This document shows, in pieces, positions 8,009 through 16,052 of a DNA stretch of 39,776 bases (position 1 is the first letter of the stretch; every line of letters begins with the position of its first letter). The notes below the pieces were generated by a model that saw nothing but the letters and a program-made list of their open reading frames with translations, did not search any database and was not told where the DNA came from. The DNA is from Ruminococcus bromii. GTDB taxonomy: Bacteria > Bacillota > Clostridia > Oscillospirales > Acutalibacteraceae. The translations under genes were made by a program, and so were the position numbers. The DNA is taken from positions 1 through 39,776 of the forward strand of contig NZ_NNBY01000046.1 of NCBI RefSeq assembly GCF_002834235.1, written 5' to 3'.

Positions 8009-10925
8009 ATCATATAGTTGGCTTCAAATCTCTGATTTGCATATTTTTGAATCTACGGATTGGAATATTATGTTAAACGCATATAGAGATCTTTCTAAAG
8101 TGATAAAACCGGATTTTTTAGTTGTTACAGGGGATTTCTGTCATCAGAAAAAACATCCTAGTTATGACAATGCATTGGATTTTTTGAATCAAGTTGTTAT
8201 AATGTTTAATTTAAAAAAAGAAGATGTCTTTTTAGTGCCAGGAAATCATGATGCAAAAAGTTTTGAAATGCGTAAGGAAATAATTACAACAATAAGGACT
8301 AATGTTGAAACTGATGCCGATGTATATACACAATATATGAATGGAGGAACTTCCGATTTAAGACAATCTTTTATTGAGTATTCAAAATTTGTTTGTGATT
8401 TCTATAATGGAGAAGTCAATGATGATAGAGTAAAAAAACCAAGTGATGTTATATGTGTTAATTGGAGAAATAGATTAAATATTGTTATATTAAATACCGC
8501 ATTAATATCTGATGGAGACATAAGTAAAAAAGGAATTGTTGATATAAGAGAATTTAGTAAATTAGAACCTATTAAATTACAACCCACAATTGTATTGGCA
8601 CATCATGATATAAATAGTTTAACTGAGTCTCATAGCATACGTGTTGAAACTATTTTAAATAAAATTAATGCGTCAGTATATTTATGTGGTGATAAGCATA
8701 AAATTGCAAAAAAAGGTATAGGCAAGTATAATGTTCCAAATACGACTATACCCATGATAGTCTGTGGTAAATCTGCAATACAAACTGGTGATGATTTTTC
8801 GGATCTTTGCGTAATTCAGTATAAAAGCAATGATACAAAAGAAGTGTTTGTTCAAGTATATAGATATGAGAAAACTGGTTTTAAAGAATCCAATGATTTC
8901 TACTACGATGTAAATAAAAAGTTTAGTTTTCCTATGATAATTGAGGAAAACCCTAAAAGTGTGACCAAGAGAGGAGTAAAAAGAATAGAGAATGAAAGAA
9001 CACCATTATCCATTTGGCTCCCTGATGCAGAATTGGCAAAAGGCAGACAAACGAGGTTTAATTCATTTACTACGACAGATGTTATTAATAAGTATTTTGA
9101 TAGTGAATCAGGGTATTTAGGTATTGTTTCTGTAAAAGGTATTGGCAAGACATTTTTGTTGCAGGTAAAGCGTATTAAGTCAGCTCGTAAATATTATTGT
9201 TTACCTCGATGCTCAAAGCCTTCAATAAAAAACAATTGGGCTACAGAACGTATTTCTTTTGATTCGTATAGAAAATTGAAAACTGAAAATATTTATGATG
9301 ACCTGGTTGTATTATGGAAGTTTGCGATAAAGTGTTATGTTATTAATAGTTTGAAAAATGATGAAAATGTAAAAACAATAAATGAATATGCGGAGTACAA
9401 AAAAATTAATAATGAAGTTGCCAGTTTGTGTTTGGATGAGAACAATGATAGTTTAGAAGCGATAATGAGTAATATTGTAAATTTTGATCGTTGGAACGAG
9501 AAAATTACACAGTATACTACAAATATTAGCAATTTATGCAGAATAGTTTTGCGACGTAGAAAAAATAAAAGATCTATTGTAAAAGACATAGCAATATTTA
9601 TTGATAAAGTGGATCAAGCAATAAAACAAACAAATGCAGAACCTCCAGCAGATTGCGTTGTTTGTAAAAAGAAGAACTATTATAATGAATGTAAGAGCAA
9701 AAGAAAAAGTACATCATATTGTAGTGAAGATTCTGGTTGCCAAAGTAAAAATTGTTGTTATGGTTGTGAATTGTTTGCTGGAGAAAGATCTAATGACGGA
9801 TTACGAATTTATGAAAAGTCTAATGTTTCAAAATTAATACATGTGAACATTTGGCAGTATTTGCAGTTAGCGTTGATGAGCGCTGCTGGTCAAATCTTTG
9901 AGGAGTTTAACGGTCAAATAAATGTTTTTTATACTATAAGACAAGAAGCCTTCAGTTGTGAGGAAAATCGATTAGGTGAACAAAATCAAAAAATTGCCGG
10001 AAAAATCGTTAATTTGTCCTATTCTGTTGAGGAGCATAAAAAGATTTTTTTAGATTGCATTCGAGCACAAGATGATTATTATTTATTTAAACCAGAGTTT
10101 AAAGATGAAAACGGATTAGAGGAGTATGCATTTGTGGGAGTAAATAATCTTTGTCATCCTTATTGTTTAAATTCTGATGGAAGTCATCAAAATGAATCCG
10201 TATTTATGAGTATATATAGGCATTCATTTGATAGAAGTCGAGATATACAACGCTATGGGGAAAAACTGACTCAAAATATTGATCGCATAAAAAGATGTAA
10301 AGCTGCCCATGACAGAGAAGAAATTGTAAAACAAATAATTGAAGAAGAAGCATCTGTTTTAGCATATTGCTCCAAACAATCCGAGAGTACTGTTAATCCA
10401 TCATACTATACTGAAAAGATGCATTATTTACCAAATTACTGGGCAGATAATGATAATTTTGAAAATTTGCTTTCCTTGATTGATAGAAATTTATTATTTG
10501 AAGATGATATCAAGTGTATTTGTAAAAAAATAAATGGATATGAAACATGTCCTAATAAAGGCTGTCAAAGTGAAAAATGCAAAAGGCATCCGTTTTCAAT
10601 GCTATACAATATGGGATATTTAGGCTATATTGTTTCCAATTCTAATAATGATAATTGTGAACCGCAGCAGTTTTTAAATGCTAGTGAAGTTAGTTATTTT
10701 ATTGAGTCTGATGATTTGATGACTGCAGATAGGGTTGCATATATTATTCATCCAGCCCTAACAAAAGTGATTGAGAAAAAGTTTAATAAATCTTTTATGC
10801 ATTTTTCTGGATTTATTTTAGGCAAAGGTTTAAGTGTAGAAAGTGAAATAATATCGAAAATGGTTGAGGATAGAAAAAAACTTGATAACGATGCTTTTTT
10901 ATCTAAATATTATTATAAACCATAG
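8001..10925 (+). CDS. Calcineurin-like metallophosphoesterase fused to P-loop NTPase with Cys clusters
   Basis: 974-residue fusion. The N-terminal metallophosphoesterase (about 1-270) has ISDLH (D12, H14), VTGDF (D45), PGNHD (82-84), LAHHD (about 201-203) and a terminal GDKH, the complete dimetal set. A P-loop NTPase follows: VSVKGIGKT near 376-384 and Walker B-like DIAIFIDKVD at 529-538. Two cysteine-rich clusters, at about 552-589 (CVVC ... CQSKNCCYGC) and 839-863 (CICKK ... CPNKGCQSEKC), look like zinc-binding modules inserted in the helical C-terminal half. The start at 8001 is chosen because AGAGG lies 9 bases upstream; the ATG at 7995 would be only 3 bases from it. It is the last gene of the operon and overlaps the membrane-protein gene by 8 bases. 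Probably an NTPase-controlled nuclease or nucleotide phosphodiesterase; target unknown. Confidence 0.78.
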   Translation: MSKSYSWLQISDLHIFESTDWNIMLNAYRDLSKVIKPDFLVVTGDFCHQKKHPSYDNALDFLNQVVIMFNLKKEDVFLVPGNHDAKSFEMRKEIITTIRTNVETDADVYTQYMNGGTSDLRQSFIEYSKFVCDFYNGEVNDDRVKKPSDVICVNWRNRLNIVILNTALISDGDISKKGIVDIREFSKLEPIKLQPTIVLAHHDINSLTESHSIRVETILNKINASVYLCGDKHKIAKKGIGKYNVPNTTIPMIVCGKSAIQTGDDFSDLCVIQYKSNDTKEVFVQVYRYEKTGFKESNDFYYDVNKKFSFPMIIEENPKSVTKRGVKRIENERTPLSIWLPDAELAKGRQTRFNSFTTTDVINKYFDSESGYLGIVSVKGIGKTFLLQVKRIKSARKYYCLPRCSKPSIKNNWATERISFDSYRKLKTENIYDDLVVLWKFAIKCYVINSLKNDENVKTINEYAEYKKINNEVASLCLDENNDSLEAIMSNIVNFDRWNEKITQYTTNISNLCRIVLRRRKNKRSIVKDIAIFIDKVDQAIKQTNAEPPADCVVCKKKNYYNECKSKRKSTSYCSEDSGCQSKNCCYGCELFAGERSNDGLRIYEKSNVSKLIHVNIWQYLQLALMSAAGQIFEEFNGQINVFYTIRQEAFSCEENRLGEQNQKIAGKIVNLSYSVEEHKKIFLDCIRAQDDYYLFKPEFKDENGLEEYAFVGVNNLCHPYCLNSDGSHQNESVFMSIYRHSFDRSRDIQRYGEKLTQNIDRIKRCKAAHDREEIVKQIIEEEASVLAYCSKQSESTVNPSYYTEKMHYLPNYWADNDNFENLLSLIDRNLLFEDDIKCICKKINGYETCPNKGCQSEKCKRHPFSMLYNMGYLGYIVSNSNNDNCEPQQFLNASEVSYFIESDDLMTADRVAYIIHPALTKVIEKKFNKSFMHFSGFILGKGLSVESEIISKMVEDRKKLDNDAFLSKYYYKP

Positions 10926-11141
10926 TGTTAATCAACGGAACTGTTTATTTACTTATTTAAAATAGTTACTCGCATATGTAAAACTTTATGTAGTCATTAT
11001 TAAGAGAGATTAAGTAATTTCATAATTCATTGAATTCTTTACAAACTGTATGGCAACAGTATATCTATTATATTATTTATTATATTCTGCGTATATTAAA
11101 CATAATAAAAAATTAATAAGAGGTATTTCATGTCAATCGCC
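10926..11141. other. AT-rich gap between the operon and the tRNA fragment
   Basis: Very AT-rich, no coding frame, no strong hairpin. This is the terminal segment of the island. Confidence 0.5.
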
Positions 11142-11197
11142 AGAGCGCATGACTGTTAATCATGATGTCACTGGTTCGAGCCCAGTTGGGGGAGCCA
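11142..11197 (+). pseudogene. 3' fragment of tRNA-Asn(GTT), attachment-site remnant
   Basis: From AGAGCGC onward the sequence is a perfect-looking tRNA-Asn: anticodon stem and loop with GTT at 11155-11157, variable loop, T-arm with GGTTCGAGCC, acceptor strand TGGGGGA, discriminator G and encoded CCA (11195-11197). The matching 5' acceptor strand TCCCCCA is absent upstream and the D-arm is degenerate, so no cloverleaf can form. This is the expected att product of an element integrated at the tRNA 3' end. The functional copy should lie at the other end of the island. Confidence 0.82.
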
Positions 11198-11198
11198 C

Positions 11199-11230
11199 AA
11201 CAGAGTAGTCTTTTGACTACTCTGTTTTCT
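11199..11230 (+). terminator. Terminator of the original tRNA-Asn
   Basis: AACAGAGTAGTC (11199-11210), loop TTTT, GACTACTCTGTT (11215-11226), then a T-rich tract. It begins two bases after the CCA end, as in tRNA transcription units. Confidence 0.85.
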
Positions 11231-11278
11231 TTTTTATCTAAATTTACTGCTAAATCGGGCGAGAAGGTGAGCGTTAAG

Positions 11279-11306
11279 AAAACAGTCCTGTGGACTGTTT
11301 TGGTTC
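11279..11306 (+). terminator. Terminator-like hairpin
   Basis: AAAACAGTCC, loop TGT, GGACTGTTTT (11279-11301). The T-run is part of the stem. No gene in 11231-11410 needs it; the gap otherwise holds only the repeat at 11307-11380. Confidence 0.5.
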
Positions 11307-11380
11307 AATGTCAATAGTTGGGGAAATTCGGAAAATAGAATGATAATTATAAGCGACAGGAATTAAGCTGTCGCTTGTTT
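11307..11380 (+). repeat. Terminator-containing direct repeat, copy 1
   Basis: About 75 bases starting AATGTCAATAGTT and ending in the hairpin AAGCGACAG/CTGTCGCTT (11351-11376) plus a T-run. An imperfect second copy lies at 12280-12357, so the lipoprotein gene is bracketed by the two copies. Confidence 0.65.
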
Positions 11381-11410
11381 TTTAATCATATTAAGGTGTA
11401 AAAACATTAG

Positions 11411-11439
11411 TTGACAAAATTAACTTTATGCGTTACTAT
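11411..11439 (+). promoter_or_regulatory. Promoter of the lipoprotein gene
   Basis: TTGACA at 11411-11416, 17-base spacer, TACTAT at 11434-11439; the start codon is about 60 bases further on. Confidence 0.75.
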
Positions 11440-11501
11440 GAAAATGTAGAAATTGCACAAAGCACAAAAATACAGTTTATAGATAAAGGAGGTAATTAAT
11501 T

Positions 11502-12212
11502 ATGAAAAAAGCATTTTTATTGTTCCTTATGTTAATAATAGCTTGTTTTATTATCATCGGCTGTAAAGACTCTTCAAATAACACCAATAATTCGAGTAAT
11601 GTAAATGTTGGAGTGCTAAGAGATTTATCTGTGAATTTGGAAAAGAACTATAGCGTTCCCAATTCTGACAGCAATGTAATTGAACTTGCTTCAACACCAG
11701 ATGAACTTTATCAAAATGACCTTAAGAAATTAATATCAATATCGGATGATGTGATCCGTGTAACAGTTCAAAATGTGGCTTATACAAGCTATGAAGGCGT
11801 TGCTTGGACAAAATTAGATGTCCTGATAACTGATACATTAAAAGGAGATTTAAAAGTCGGAGATGTAATATCAGTATTTAATTTGGGTGGATATATTCCG
11901 CTTAGTGAACATATTGAAGGACATAATGATGCGTTTCGATTTAAAAATTTAAGTGCAGAGGAAATTAAAACGACTTTTCCTAAAGAAACAATTGACGGTG
12001 AAAAAACGGTTCAAAAGTCGGATGATTTGATACTGTGTTTGGTTCAAACTCCTAAGAATAGTCCGTTGCCGAACGGTGCATATGAAAGAGTTTCTTATAC
12101 AGGTCAGTTATATGCTGATGGCGACAATAAATTTGTTCAGTTGATTACTGACAGTTCCGAAACAACAGAGAAAACATATTCCTATGACGAGATCAAGAAA
12201 ATGACAGAATAG
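11502..12212 (+). CDS. Lipoprotein of unknown function
   Basis: 236 residues with a lipoprotein signal peptide: a Lys-rich start, a hydrophobic core and a lipobox ending in IIGC, with Cys at about residue 21 as the likely lipidated residue. The mature protein begins with a Ser/Asn-rich linker. A probable beta-rich domain follows (about 80-150), with strands such as VIRVTVQNV and TKLDVLITDTLKG and the loop VGDVISVFNLGG. No catalytic motif was recognised. AAAGGAGGT precedes the ATG at ideal spacing and a strong promoter lies at 11411. It stands alone between two terminator repeats and is the first gene of the host backbone to the right of the island. Confidence 0.85.
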   Translation: MKKAFLLFLMLIIACFIIIGCKDSSNNTNNSSNVNVGVLRDLSVNLEKNYSVPNSDSNVIELASTPDELYQNDLKKLISISDDVIRVTVQNVAYTSYEGVAWTKLDVLITDTLKGDLKVGDVISVFNLGGYIPLSEHIEGHNDAFRFKNLSAEEIKTTFPKETIDGEKTVQKSDDLILCLVQTPKNSPLPNGAYERVSYTGQLYADGDNKFVQLITDSSETTEKTYSYDEIKKMTE

Positions 12213-12279
12213 GAAAAGTTATAAAATAAATAGCGATAATCATAGCGTGTAATGGTAGTACTGCAATAATATTAGGCTT

Positions 12280-12357
12280 AATGTCAATAGTTCTGACAAC
12301 ACGAAAAATAGAATATATGATAATCACAAGCGACAGAAATTATGCTGTCGCTTGTTT
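12280..12357 (+). repeat. Terminator-containing direct repeat, copy 2
   Basis: Imperfect copy of 11307-11380. It again starts AATGTCAATAGTT and ends with ACAAGCGACAG/CTGTCGCTTGT (12326-12355), followed by TT. This copy probably terminates the lipoprotein transcript. Confidence 0.65.
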
Positions 12358-12394
12358 GGCTGTTAAAATACAAACTATACTATTTAATTTTGCA

Positions 12395-12423
12395 TTGAAT
12401 TTAATTGAGAGGTGCTATATAAT
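12395..12423 (+). promoter_or_regulatory. Promoter of the macro-domain gene
   Basis: TTGAAT at 12395-12400, 17-base spacer, TATAAT at 12418-12423, about 50 bases before the ATG. Confidence 0.7.
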
Positions 12424-12474
12424 TAATATCAGAGTAATAAAATATTAAAATTCTGAATTTAAAGGGTGATTATT

Positions 12475-13452
12475 ATGCCGTTGCAGATTGTTCGGAATGA
12501 TATAACTAAGATGAAATGTGACGCAATTGTTAATGCGGCGAACAGTTCGTTGCTTGGCGGAGGCGGTGTTGACGGTGCGATTCACCGTGCGGCGGGGAAC
12601 GAATTGCTTAATGAATGCAGAAAACTTGGCGGTTGCAGAACGGGTGAGGCGAAAATTACGGGTGCGTACAAACTGCCCTGCAAGTATGTTATTCACACGG
12701 TCGGTCCTGTATGGCAAGGCGGAAATTATCATGAGGAAGAACTGCTTTCGTCATGTTATCACAACTCGTTGCAGCTTGCAAAGGCTTATGAATGCGAATC
12801 GGTTGCCTTTCCTTTGATTTCATCGGGGGTTTACGGCTACCCGAAAGAACAGGCATTACAGGTGGCAATCAACGAAATCTGTAAATTTCTTGCAGACAAC
12901 GATATGCTTGTTTATATTGTTGTGTTTGACAAAGACGGATTCCGTGTCAGCAAAAAGCTTGTTCGTGATATTGCCGAATACATTGACGAACACTATGTTG
13001 AAACGCACTATTCCGAAAACCGCAGTCGTGGATTATCCCGTCTTTTAAGACAGCCGGAGACTTATCCAATGCAAACCGCATCTTTGAATTTAGCTGATGT
13101 TGTAAATCAGCTTGATGAAAGCTTTTCTCAGATGCTTTTGCGTAAAATTGACGAAAAAGGTCTTACGGATTCTCAGTGTTATAAAAAGGCGAATGTTGAC
13201 CGCAAGCTGTTTTCTAAAATAAGAAACAATGTCAACTATAAACCTAAGAAAACTACCGCAATTGCCTTTGCCGTTGCACTTGAACTGTCTCTTGATGAAA
13301 CTAAAGAAATGCTTCAAAAGGCCGGCTATGCACTTTCGCACTCGAATAAATTTGATGTTATCATTGAATATTTTATTCAAAAGGGCGAGTATGATATTTT
13401 TACTGTAAACGAGGCTTTATTTGAATTTGACCAAGTTTTGTTGGGTCAGTAA
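12475..13452 (+). CDS. Macro-domain protein (ADP-ribose-binding/deacylase) with C-terminal helical domain
   Basis: 325 residues. The N-terminal macro domain (about 1-165) has [27 protein letters not shown], the phosphate-binding loops and [10 protein letters not shown], as in O-acetyl-ADP-ribose deacetylases of the YmdB type. Such enzymes remove ADP-ribose-linked groups or hydrolyse O-acetyl-ADP-ribose in the cytosol. After a linker, residues about 205-320 form an extra all-helical domain with a helix-turn-helix feel ([19 protein letters not shown] ...), which is absent from YmdB and could bind a partner or DNA. The start at 12475 is chosen over GTG 12466 because AAAGGGTGAT then lies at normal spacing. 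A vWA gene follows 89 bases downstream, possibly in the same transcript. Confidence 0.88.
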   Translation: MPLQIVRNDITKMKCDAIVNAANSSLLGGGGVDGAIHRAAGNELLNECRKLGGCRTGEAKITGAYKLPCKYVIHTVGPVWQGGNYHEEELLSSCYHNSLQLAKAYECESVAFPLISSGVYGYPKEQALQVAINEICKFLADNDMLVYIVVFDKDGFRVSKKLVRDIAEYIDEHYVETHYSENRSRGLSRLLRQPETYPMQTASLNLADVVNQLDESFSQMLLRKIDEKGLTDSQCYKKANVDRKLFSKIRNNVNYKPKKTTAIAFAVALELSLDETKEMLQKAGYALSHSNKFDVIIEYFIQKGEYDIFTVNEALFEFDQVLLGQ

Positions 13453-13541
13453 ATGTCGCATTTCAGGCGACCATATGTTATCCCGAAAGTTATATGATTA
13501 AGTCAAGATAAAAAACTTAATTACTTTTGGAGGTAACAACT

Positions 13542-14186
13542 ATGAAAAACAACATTACAGAATTGGTATTCATTCTTGACAGAAGCGGTTCAATGTCAGG
13601 ACTTGAACAGGACACAATCGGCGGATTTAATTCGCTCATTGAAAAGCAACGCAGACAGAACGGCAAGTGCTATGTTTCAACCGTATTGTTTGATCACGAA
13701 ACCGAGGTTCTTCACGACAGGGTTGAATTGTCTGAAATTTCAAAAATGACTGAAAACGATTATACGGTTCGTGGCTCAACTGCACTCATTGACGCTATCG
13801 GCGGTGCAATTCATCACATTGGCAACATTCATAAGTATGCAAGAGAAGAAGATGTTCCCGAACACACCTTGTTTGTGATTATGACCGACGGAATGGAGAA
13901 CGCAAGCCGTATCTATTCAAGCAATAAGGTCAAGAAAATGATTGAGCGTCAGAAAAATCGCTACGGCTGGGAATTTCTTTTTATCGGAGCTAACATTGAT
14001 TCCGTTGAAACCGCAAAGCATTTCGGAATCAATTCCGACCGCTCCGTTAATTATCACGCTGACGGTCAGGGTACGGCTGTTGTTTTTGACGCAGTATCGA
14101 AAACCGTGTGCAATTTCAGAAAAAGCAGACCGCTTTCATCGTCTTGGAGCGATGAGATAGACAAGGACTACGAAAGCAGAAAATAA
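13542..14186 (+). CDS. von Willebrand factor A domain protein
   Basis: 214 residues, essentially one vWA domain. The metal-ion-dependent adhesion site is complete: DRSGS at 13-17, the Thr in RGSTALIDAI, and Asp in IMTDGMENAS. There is no signal peptide or membrane segment, so it is cytosolic, like TerY/YfbK-type or chaperone-linked vWA proteins. The ATG at 13542 follows GGAGG closely; the in-frame TTG at 13527 would lie upstream of that site. It sits downstream of the macro-domain gene, and both may work in one stress or modification response (inference). Partner not identifiable. Confidence 0.87.
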   Translation: MKNNITELVFILDRSGSMSGLEQDTIGGFNSLIEKQRRQNGKCYVSTVLFDHETEVLHDRVELSEISKMTENDYTVRGSTALIDAIGGAIHHIGNIHKYAREEDVPEHTLFVIMTDGMENASRIYSSNKVKKMIERQKNRYGWEFLFIGANIDSVETAKHFGINSDRSVNYHADGQGTAVVFDAVSKTVCNFRKSRPLSSSWSDEIDKDYESRK

Positions 14187-14230
14187 GAGGCAAATTAGTT
14201 TTAATTTCTGCATTTATACCATAAACAAAA

Positions 14231-14266
14231 GACCTATATTTACTTTAGAATAAGTAAATATAGGTC
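14231..14266 (-). terminator. Terminator of the GT39-like gene, overlapping its stop codon
   Basis: A 15-base perfect stem (14231-14245 with 14252-14266) and 6-base loop. On the minus strand it is followed by TTTTG. The stop codon at 14240-14242 lies inside the stem, so the last codons double as terminator. It also separates this gene from the convergent vWA gene. Confidence 0.8.
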
Positions 14267-15607
14267 AAATTTATTGAAGTCACATTGGAAAGAATCAATC
14301 TTTTTATACTTGAAATTACTTTTAATGCATTTTGGCATTTTTGTGAGTTCATTTTTTACAAACCAAATTTTATGATTTGGGTCAACTTTGTCTGCAATTT
14401 CATTTTTGTTTATACATTCAACATTTTCAAATGCCTCAAACCAGTTTTCTTTGTAGGTGCAAAGGTGGGTGTTGTTCGGATAATAATACGACATAATTCC
14501 GAATGCACTGTCGCAGTAAACAAAAGTGTCTGATTCTGACTGTTGAGGACTGAATCTTTCACGAAAATTTGTCATTGACGGATTATATTCAAACAATCCT
14601 GTTGCAACAAGACAGCCGATATTTACAACGCAAAGCAGGGTGCATATTACTTTGCTCGGCTTTGGTTTTATATCTTTTACGCCGAAAGCAACGAGAATTG
14701 CAAAGATACCGAGAATTACAACGCTGTATCTTGCAATGTAAAACGGGCGTATAAAAACGGTTACGAACAACCCGATTATTTGAATCCCCATAACGCAGAC
14801 ATCTGCGAAAATTATACACAATTTTCGGTTGCTCTTTTTCATAAGAACAATTGCAGATACTGCTATGCCCGATATGAATACAATTACAGACAACGGTTCA
14901 ACTCCGCTGAGCCAAAAATTACTTGAGGCTGATTTTGTTTGATTTAAAAGAGGAATTATCCAAAATGAATATCCTGCCACCATAATAAGGTCTGCAATAA
15001 TAACACGCTTGAACAAATTTCTGTCTTTAATGAGCAGATATATATTTGCAAAAGCAAAGATAATTGCAACTGCAAGAAGTGCGTAGATGTGATTGTATGC
15101 AGCCCCAAGTCCTGCTATAGCAAATAAAATGCAGTGATGAAACTTTTTGTTTGCTATAAAAAGCAGGGACTCAATAAAGCATAATGTAACAAAAAATATG
15201 CTCCATGAGTATGACCTTTGCTGAACGCTGAAATAGAGCATCATTGGCACAGCTCCGACAGTCAGCATATAAATTATTGATGTTTTACTGCTGTAGTGCT
15301 TTTTTATGATTGTGCATCCCAAAAACAGCGTTGCAAGGTAACCGACTGCCGAAAATATTTTTGTTGCTGTTATTGAGTATCCAAAGATGCAACAAAATGT
15401 TTTCAGCGACAAAAAATACAGCGGTGGGTGCATATCGGATTTCAGAATATTGATTATGTCTGAATAATTGTGCTGAATCAGCGACAGCGTGTACGCCTCG
15501 TCAAACCATATATTGTCATTAAATATAAGTGTCAGGGAAAACAATGACAAAACGGCAAATATGATATATACCGTATGATTTGCTCTGACTTTTAATTTGT
15601 GCATCAT
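14240..15607 (-). CDS. GT39-like membrane glycosyltransferase
   Basis: 455-residue integral membrane protein with about ten or more hydrophobic helices. The first extracellular loop has WFDEAYTL ... DMHPPLYFL, the acidic catalytic-site pattern of the PMT/ArnT (GT39) superfamily. These enzymes move a sugar from a polyprenyl-phosphate donor to a protein or lipid on the outer face of the membrane. The soluble C-terminal tail (about 345-455) fits the family. The start at 15607 is chosen because ACGGAG lies five bases upstream; an in-frame ATG at 15646 lacks a site. It follows padR by 93 bases and may belong to that operon. Donor and acceptor unknown. Confidence 0.8.
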   Translation of the reverse strand: MMHKLKVRANHTVYIIFAVLSLFSLTLIFNDNIWFDEAYTLSLIQHNYSDIINILKSDMHPPLYFLSLKTFCCIFGYSITATKIFSAVGYLATLFLGCTIIKKHYSSKTSIIYMLTVGAVPMMLYFSVQQRSYSWSIFFVTLCFIESLLFIANKKFHHCILFAIAGLGAAYNHIYALLAVAIIFAFANIYLLIKDRNLFKRVIIADLIMVAGYSFWIIPLLNQTKSASSNFWLSGVEPLSVIVFISGIAVSAIVLMKKSNRKLCIIFADVCVMGIQIIGLFVTVFIRPFYIARYSVVILGIFAILVAFGVKDIKPKPSKVICTLLCVVNIGCLVATGLFEYNPSMTNFRERFSPQQSESDTFVYCDSAFGIMSYYYPNNTHLCTYKENWFEAFENVECINKNEIADKVDPNHKIWFVKNELTKMPKCIKSNFKYKKIDSFQCDFNKFDLYLLILK

Positions 15608-15700
15608 AATATCTCCGTTTCTGAGTTTATAGGATAATTTTACCATTACAGGGCTATAAATTCAAGATTAACGGAAAACGGTCTGTCTGTGATAAGTGTT

Positions 15701-16033
15701 TTACACACCTGAAAAGCTGAGAACTTTTTCGACTGATTTTGAATACACTTTCCATTCCTCCTGCTTTTCTTTAAGGCGTTTTGTGCCTTTGCGGGTGAGG
15801 TGGTAGTATTTACGCTTTCTGCCGTCAAATTCTTCCCAGTAGCTTTCAAGCAGATTTTCTTCTTCAAGTGCGTGAAGAATGGGGTAGAGAGTACCCTCTT
15901 TAAGCTCAAACACGCTTTCACTTTGCAACTCAAGCTCTTTAATAATTTTGTATCCGTACATATCGCTTTTCTTTAAAACGCTCATAACAAGCATTGCTGT
16001 ACTGCCTTTGATAAGTTCTTTACTGATTTTCAT
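15701..16033 (-). CDS. PadR family transcriptional regulator
   Basis: 110 residues, a short class-2-type PadR protein. A winged helix spans residues about 10-80 (STAMLVMSVLKKSDMYGYKI ... LKEGTLYPILHALEEENLLE, then the wing YWEEFDGRKRKYYHLT), followed by a C-terminal helix that would mediate dimerisation. AAAGGAGC precedes the start at ideal spacing. It lies 20 bases after the frameshifted HAAS gene, so it is the third cistron of the operon. PadR is normally coupled with HAAS-domain membrane proteins, and its likely operator is the palindrome at 18620-18652 over the operon promoter, implying autorepression. Confidence 0.92.
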   Translation of the reverse strand: MKISKELIKGSTAMLVMSVLKKSDMYGYKIIKELELQSESVFELKEGTLYPILHALEEENLLESYWEEFDGRKRKYYHLTRKGTKRLKEKQEEWKVYSKSVEKVLSFSGV

Positions 16034-16052
16034 TTTATTTGCTCCTTTCCGA

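Larger units (their letters stand above)
1..11197. mobile_element. Right part of an integrated genomic island (tRNA-Asn site)
   Basis: This segment is visibly more AT-rich than everything to its right. It starts in a tyrosine recombinase gene that runs off the left edge and ends at a truncated tRNA-Asn 3' end (11142-11197). Between them are only accessory genes: an ATP-grasp/NTPase pair and a four-gene phosphoesterase/ATPase operon. Tyrosine recombinases commonly integrate at tRNA 3' ends; one end keeps a complete tRNA and the other keeps a 3' fragment. The complete tRNA-Asn is therefore expected to the left, outside the window. No transposase, phage structural gene or conjugation gene is visible here, so whether the element is a prophage remnant, an integrative element or a defence island cannot be settled. 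The left boundary is unknown. Confidence 0.72.

Noticed and set aside
11120..11197. A complete tRNA-Asn gene
   Set aside because: No TCCCCCA acceptor strand upstream and a degenerate D-arm; only the 3' part is a tRNA.
12445..12732. 95-residue Arg/Asn-rich minus-strand protein
   Set aside because: Antisense shadow of the macro-domain gene, with no ribosome site.
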